From Planctomycetaceae bacterium (lineage in GTDB: Bacteria > Planctomycetota > Planctomycetia > Pirellulales > Pirellulaceae), in NCBI GenBank assembly GCA_002685655.1, contig NYXM01000109.1, forward strand, positions 1 through 7,539: DNA of 7,539 nt, in the 5' to 3' direction. The translations under genes were made by a program, and so were the position numbers. Under the pieces are notes generated by a model. The model was not told the origin of the DNA, made no database searches, and worked only from the letters and a program-made list of their open reading frames with translations. Each line of letters begins with the position of its first letter. Position 1 is the stretch's first letter. Below, piece by piece: positions 5,201 to 7,539 of the stretch.

Positions 5201-7357
5201 TTGCGTGTCGACGTCACTCCAGCCAAATACGAGCCGGCTGAGAACGACATCCTGATCGCGGATTTCGAGGGTAAGGATTACAACGATTGGCAAGTCGTTG
5301 GCGAGGCCATGGGCGACGGTCCGTCAAAAGCCGATACACACCGGAACCGTATTACCGGGTATCTGGGCAACGGTTTTATGAACACGTATCTCGGCGGCGA
5401 CAAGAAGACCGGCGAGCTGACCTCGCCGCCATTCAAGATCGAGCGGAAATACATCAACTTCCTGATTGGCGGCGGCAATCATCCAGGTCGAGAGGGCGTT
5501 CAGTTGCGAATTGACGAGAAGACCGTTCGCTCGTTGACAGGACGATCACTAAAGAATCCAAAGAACGAAGAGGTCATGGACTGGCAGTCGTTCGACGTCG
5601 CCGAGTTCATCGGCAAACAGGTAGTGCTGAAGATCGTCGACAAGCATTCGGGCGGCTGGGGGCACACGGTCGTCGATCACATCTTCCAATCTGATAAGCC
5701 GATGCCATCTTCGATTCCGAAGAATCTCTCGGCAGCAAAGCCAGCCTCGATTCGCCCTGCGACTTGGCCGAACTTACCCCAGCCTTTCCCGCCGCCGCTC
5801 CCGGACGTCAGCTTAAAAGACGAGTGGTCAACGTTCCCGCTTTACAAACAGGTTGGCTACGACCAGCCGCTGCGCCCGCAATTTCACTTCACCTCGCGTA
5901 TGGGCTGGCTGAACGATCCGAACGGCATGGTCTATTACGACGGCGAGTGGCATATGCATTTCCAGCATGTGGCCGTCAGGAACAACACCGGGCCAAAGTC
6001 TTGGGGGAACGCCAAGAGCGCCGACCTGATGCGATGGAAACAGTACGCGCACGCCATCAATCCCTATCCCAATGTCTTTGGCAAAGAGGGAGATCACACA
6101 ATCTGGTCCGGCTCGGCGGTGGTCGATGTGCTCAACGGGCTTGGCCGACAGAAGGGCGACGTGAAGACCCTGTTCGCGCTGTTTACCGCCACAAATCCAG
6201 ATGGCTTCTTCCAGGGAGGCGCTTATAGCACGGACCGTGGCAGAAAGTGGACCAAGATCAATGGCGGTAAGCCAGTGATCCCGCATCAGCAGGGGTTCTC
6301 GAAGGGACAACGTGATCCGCGCGTCTTTTACTACGCCCCGGGTAAGTGCTATTACACGATCATGATGATTGGCGGGCCCGACCGTAAGGTCCGTCTCTGG
6401 AAGTCAACGAATCTGCTCGACTGGGAGCACGCTTTCGACATTCCGAACAAAGCTGCCGAGTGTATCGACATGTTTGAAGTCGCAGTCGACGGCAATTCCA
6501 ATCGGACGCAATGGGTGATCGCCGACGCCAATACACGTTACGAAGTCGGTGAGTTCGATGGCGCGAGGTGGAAAGGCTTCGGCGACACGGACAAGAACGA
6601 AGACCGCCTTCGATTCGACTACGGCGACGCGTGGTACGCGGCTCAGGCGTTCAATCAGGCTCCCGATGGCCGCGTCGTTCACGTCGGATGGCTACGCAGC
6701 AAACAGCCCGGCTCTCGCCCGTTCCTCGAAGCCGGCATGCCATTCACCCAACAAATGTCGATCCCCGTCGAGATCACGTTGCGCATGACGCCGGACGGCA
6801 TCCGCATGTTTCGCAACCCGGTGCGTGAGATCGAGACGCTCTATTCAAAGAGCACGAAGCTAGAAAGCGTGTCCGTCAAAGAGGCCAACACAAAGCTCGC
6901 GAAGCTGACACCCGAGCTGATCGATTTGACGCTGACGTTCGAGCGCGTGGCGTACGATTCCAGTTTGCCGGCGCCGGAGTCATCGCAAGCTGGTAGCATA
7001 TGCCACGACTTTACACTAAACATCCGAGGTCTGAAGATTCACTACGAAGCCGGGGCTCAGGAGTTTGTTTTCACCAACGCGGCGCGCGTCAAAGGCGAAA
7101 AAGCTGCCTGGAACAAGAAGGGACACTACCGCGACAATGGGATTCGTCGGATTCTGGCTCCAACTGTTGGCGGCAAGGTGACGCTTCGAGCCCTAGTCGA
7201 TCGTGCTTCGCTGGAACTATTCGTGAACGACGGCCAGGCTGCGGCCAGCTTCGTCGTAATTCCGAACGCGGAAAACCGACGGATCGCGATTGAAGGCGGT
7301 GACTCCCTGCAGATTAAGAAACTCGTTGTCCACGAATTGAAGTCCATTTGGAGATAA
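2291..7357 (+). CDS. Giant secreted fusion: sulfatase - sulfatase - DUF4980-like module - GH32 glycosidase
   Basis: This single uninterrupted frame encodes 1688 residues (about 185 kDa by rough estimate). In order it has a signal peptide (about 1-37, LAA before Asp38), an arylsulfatase A-like sulfatase (38-450), an iduronate-2-sulfatase-like sulfatase (507-945), a DUF4980-like module (986-1138) and a GH32 propeller plus C-terminal beta-sandwich (about 1191-1688). Each of these is normally a separate secreted protein or half of one. The junctions at about 451-506, 946-985 and 1139-1190 are rich in Lys, Pro and Ala and contain no hydrophobic signal-like stretch, so the inner domains are not hidden separate genes. 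Every catalytic signature is present. The start follows the preceding stop by one base (TAAGATG) with no clear ribosome-binding site, which points to translational coupling. A later Met23 would leave too short a signal peptide. The probable role is removal of sulfate and then hydrolysis of a sulfated fructan-like glycan outside the cell. Domain identities are strong; the substrate is inference. Confidence 0.93.
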   Translation: MRTPITLINKSFASSRLCVSLLMLLALPIATNSTLAADKPNIVLIFIDDMGYGDIGPFGNTVNKTPNLDRMAKEGNVLRQFYVSNTACTPSRSALMTGTYAHRIGMDGSVVFPGEKRGLNPKEITIAEMLKERGYATGCFGKWHLGDQKAFLPLAQGFDEYIGIPYSNDMWPGNKRGNPVTRRGPYEPLPVMRGNEAVAYVSDGTDQSLLCEVVTDEAIKFIKGHRDEPFFCYVPHAYIHNPRFARPEILKRAEGNTRRANIEEVDDSVGRILDVLRELKLAENTLVMFTSDNGGAQVGPLRGVKGGPKYEGHMREPTLTWWPGTVPAGVETEAIAATIDLLPTFAKLTGARTPTDRTIDGKDALDVLLGKPDAKSPHEILYYENDGIRRGDWKLVRTRRRGKPFVSELYNLRTDLGEQNNIAAKHPDIVKELEELLAAHAESIAADTRPAAFIEDAKPILTEPGDLPRLRELVGMPDVRAGNPAPKASASIKTKPKQAKVTNPDAPDVLFIAIDDMNDWTTLFDENNPIHTPNLKRLAARGGFFSRAYCAVPACNPSRMAILTGLSPVSSGVYSNGQSWKQLLPDVVTLPQYFGQHGFATKGGGKIFHHGGTGTDRADNPSFDEFFKLRIHSGKPKTNYNGYRRGDEGVRGLATPGWDWGVHDVDKQTDEYTVEYVSKAMKSESRDKPLFLAAGIFRPHLPFWAPPKSFARYPFDSVELPPRPEDDLSDVPPLGVKMSRTEAFIFDNAIQPPVDRPGSLKKMVQCYQAAADYADEMVGRLIDQLDQTGRADDTIIVLWSDHGYHLGDKNATVKFTLWEKANHVPFIIVAPGVTKPGTVIDRPVSLLDIYPTLVDLAGLPKKDGLDGVSLVPLLKDPKAKWNRPAVMTQGKGNHAVRSDRWRYIRYSDGTEELYDHDNDPWEHTNLASDPKHAEVIAEHRRWLPKARPAKGVTSGKPKSQLMPKNAPKRPLRVDVTPAKYEPAENDILIADFEGKDYNDWQVVGEAMGDGPSKADTHRNRITGYLGNGFMNTYLGGDKKTGELTSPPFKIERKYINFLIGGGNHPGREGVQLRIDEKTVRSLTGRSLKNPKNEEVMDWQSFDVAEFIGKQVVLKIVDKHSGGWGHTVVDHIFQSDKPMPSSIPKNLSAAKPASIRPATWPNLPQPFPPPLPDVSLKDEWSTFPLYKQVGYDQPLRPQFHFTSRMGWLNDPNGMVYYDGEWHMHFQHVAVRNNTGPKSWGNAKSADLMRWKQYAHAINPYPNVFGKEGDHTIWSGSAVVDVLNGLGRQKGDVKTLFALFTATNPDGFFQGGAYSTDRGRKWTKINGGKPVIPHQQGFSKGQRDPRVFYYAPGKCYYTIMMIGGPDRKVRLWKSTNLLDWEHAFDIPNKAAECIDMFEVAVDGNSNRTQWVIADANTRYEVGEFDGARWKGFGDTDKNEDRLRFDYGDAWYAAQAFNQAPDGRVVHVGWLRSKQPGSRPFLEAGMPFTQQMSIPVEITLRMTPDGIRMFRNPVREIETLYSKSTKLESVSVKEANTKLAKLTPELIDLTLTFERVAYDSSLPAPESSQAGSICHDFTLNIRGLKIHYEAGAQEFVFTNAARVKGEKAAWNKKGHYRDNGIRRILAPTVGGKVTLRALVDRASLELFVNDGQAAASFVVIPNAENRRIAIEGGDSLQIKKLVVHELKSIWR
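2321..2349. repeat. Copy of a common dispersed 'CTTTGCGTCTTCGCGTCTCTGCGTG'-type repeat inside a signal-peptide coding region
   Basis: These 29 bases form a degenerate tandem of T-GCGTCT units. On the minus strand they read as the TQRREDAK peptide, which is often mis-annotated as a small protein in many environmental bacterial genomes. Here, in the plus-strand frame, it encodes residues 11-20 of the giant fusion (SFASSRLCVS), the polar and early hydrophobic part of the signal peptide. Recognition is from memory of the repeat family; only one copy is in this window. Confidence 0.5.
2402..3640 (+). other. Domain 1 of the fusion: arylsulfatase A-like S1 sulfatase
   Basis: Residues 38-450 form a complete S1 sulfatase. 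The residues that match the known arylsulfatase A active site are Asp48-Asp49 (calcium), the formylglycine motif CTPSR with Cys88 and Arg92, Lys142/His144 in GKWHLG, His240 in the segment AYIHNPRF, Asp292-Asn293 in SDNGG, and Lys305 in LRGVKGG. The GIPYSNDMWP stretch and the REPTLTWWPG stretch resemble arylsulfatase A and GalNAc-6-sulfatase relatives. A small oddity is His313 in EGHMREP, where relatives usually have Gly. The domain looks fully active once the Cys is converted to formylglycine. Its substrate position is unknown. Confidence 0.92.
3809..5125 (+). other. Domain 2 of the fusion: iduronate-2-sulfatase-like S1 sulfatase
   Basis: Residues 507-945 form a second complete sulfatase of a different subfamily. 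The signatures are AIDDMNDW with Asp515-Asp516, the formylglycine motif CNPSR with Cys555 and Arg559, GKIFHHG with Lys606 and His609, FRPHLPF with His700, SDHGYHLG with Asp801-His802, and Lys814 thirteen residues later. The Lys-x-x-His pair, the Asp-His (rather than Asp-Asn) metal ligands and the 13-residue spacing to Lys814 are characteristic of iduronate-2-sulfatase relatives. In bacteria this clade covers many polysaccharide sulfatases, so iduronate itself need not be the substrate. The domain has no signal peptide of its own and relies on the one at the front of the fusion. Confidence 0.92.
5246..5704 (+). other. Domain 3 of the fusion: DUF4980-like GH32-associated module
   Basis: Residues 986-1138 begin with ILIADFEGKDYNDW, continue through the INFLIGGG strand and end in GGWGHTVVDHI. 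This pattern is typical of the beta-rich module found beside many bacterial GH32 enzymes; the DUF4980 label is from memory of the family and was not checked by a profile search. It immediately precedes the GH32 domain, the usual position, and probably helps carbohydrate binding or packs against the propeller. A second, diverged copy closes the gene at the left edge of the window. Confidence 0.75.
5861..7354 (+). other. Domain 4 of the fusion: GH32 glycoside hydrolase (beta-fructosidase type)
   Basis: Residues about 1191-1500 are the five-bladed propeller and about 1500-1688 the C-terminal beta-sandwich. The conserved GH32 blocks are WLNDPNG with nucleophile Asp1209, WGNAKSADL, WSGSAV from 1272, the transition-state-stabilising RDP at 1341-1343, the EC acid/base motif with Glu1390, WYAAQAF from 1448 and the sandwich motif DRASLELFVNDG from 1637. 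GH32 enzymes hydrolyse beta-fructofuranosides (levan, inulin, sucrose) with retention of configuration. Two blocks are atypical: EC is followed by Ile-Asp rather than Pro-Asp, and the usual HWGHA strand reads SWGNA. These changes are near the pocket and leave room for an unusual substrate. All three catalytic carboxylates are present, so activity is expected. Confidence 0.92.
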
Positions 7358-7496
7358 ACAAGCCGCGACATGAATCACGTTCAAAACCCTCGAGCGCCCG
7401 ATTAGTGTTCGATTATGACGGGCTCTGGAAGGTTGATTGTTCTAAAACCCACGAAGCTAACCACCGCGTGGCACTACCTCACGCCTGGAGAACATC
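7358..7496. other. 139-base intergenic gap, no gene recognised
   Basis: The gap separates the giant fusion from the next secreted-protein gene. It is the only sizeable non-coding stretch in the window, so it is the likely place for an operon end and a new promoter. I see no strong terminator with a T-run and no convincing -35/-10 pair. Two short imperfect inverted repeats lie at 7392-7425 and 7466-7484. Confidence 0.5.
7487..7490 (+). promoter_or_regulatory. Ribosome-binding site GGAG
   Basis: GGAG lies six bases before the ATG at 7497. It is the best-placed Shine-Dalgarno sequence in the window and decides the start of the last gene over the competing ATG at 7415 in another frame. Confidence 0.7.
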
Positions 7497-7539
7497 ATGA
7501 ACAAATTGCTCGCCCTTGTGGCACTCGCGTTGATTCCGA
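7497..7539 (+). CDS. N-terminal start of a secreted protein, cut by the window edge
   Basis: Only 14 residues are visible: Met-Asn-Lys followed by a run of Leu, Ala, Val and Ile (LLALVALALI). This is the positive start and hydrophobic core of a signal peptide or membrane anchor. A GGAG sequence six bases upstream supports the ATG at 7497. The gene follows the giant fusion on the same strand after 139 bases, so it may be a further exported enzyme or binding protein of the same locus, but nothing of the mature protein can be seen and no family can be assigned. Confidence 0.7.
   Translation, partial: MNKLLALVALALIP

Noticed and set aside
2291..7357. Possibility that the long frame is three adjacent genes joined by sequencing error
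   Set aside because: The frame is continuous with consistent codon use, and the junctions are polar linkers without signal peptides or ribosome-binding sites. An assembly error cannot be fully excluded from sequence alone.
7392..7425. Possible terminator: GAGCGCCCG pairing with CGGGCTC
   Set aside because: The stem is broken by bulges, the loop is long and no T-run follows, so it is too weak to call.
7415..7539. Alternative open frame from ATG 7415 running off the window end
   Set aside because: It has no ribosome-binding site and no signal peptide, and it competes with the well-placed GGAG and hydrophobic start at 7497.

Overview
The window looks like part of a polysaccharide-degradation locus from a sulfatase-rich bacterium. 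Planctomycetota (Pirellulaceae-like) is the best guess, with Verrucomicrobiota or Lentisphaerota as alternatives. This is inferred from family content: three type I (S1) sulfatase domains, a DUF1080 / 3-keto-disaccharide hydrolase-type domain, a GH32 with its associated beta-rich module, secretion signals ending in Leu-Ala-Ala-Asp, long genes and weak ribosome-binding sites. There is no rRNA or other taxonomic marker to prove it.

Layout, all on the + strand. (1) 1-198 is the 3' end of a gene whose C-terminus is a GH32-associated (DUF4980-like) module. (2) After 33 bases, 232-2289 encodes a secreted sulfatase fused to a C-terminal DUF1080 domain (685 aa). (3) After a single base, 2291-7357 encodes a 1688-aa secreted protein. 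It contains, in order, an arylsulfatase A-like sulfatase, an iduronate-2-sulfatase-like sulfatase, a copy of the same DUF4980-like module, and a complete GH32 glycoside hydrolase with its C-terminal beta-sandwich. (4) After a 139-base gap, the start of another secreted-protein gene appears at 7497 and runs off the window. Genes 1-3 are tightly packed and probably co-transcribed.

How it may work: all three sulfatase domains keep the Cys-type formylglycine motif and the visible metal and catalytic residues. The GH32 keeps its nucleophile, its RDP motif and its EC acid/base motif. The simplest reading is an extracytoplasmic desulfate-then-cleave pathway for a sulfated glycan with fructofuranosyl (or similar) linkages. 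Two sulfatases and the glycosidase are covalently joined, and a third sulfatase is paired with a sugar-active DUF1080 domain. The substrate is inference. The most notable item is the sulfatase-sulfatase-module-GH32 single-chain protein, which I do not recognise as a described architecture. No sulfatase-maturating enzyme, transporter or regulator lies within the window.
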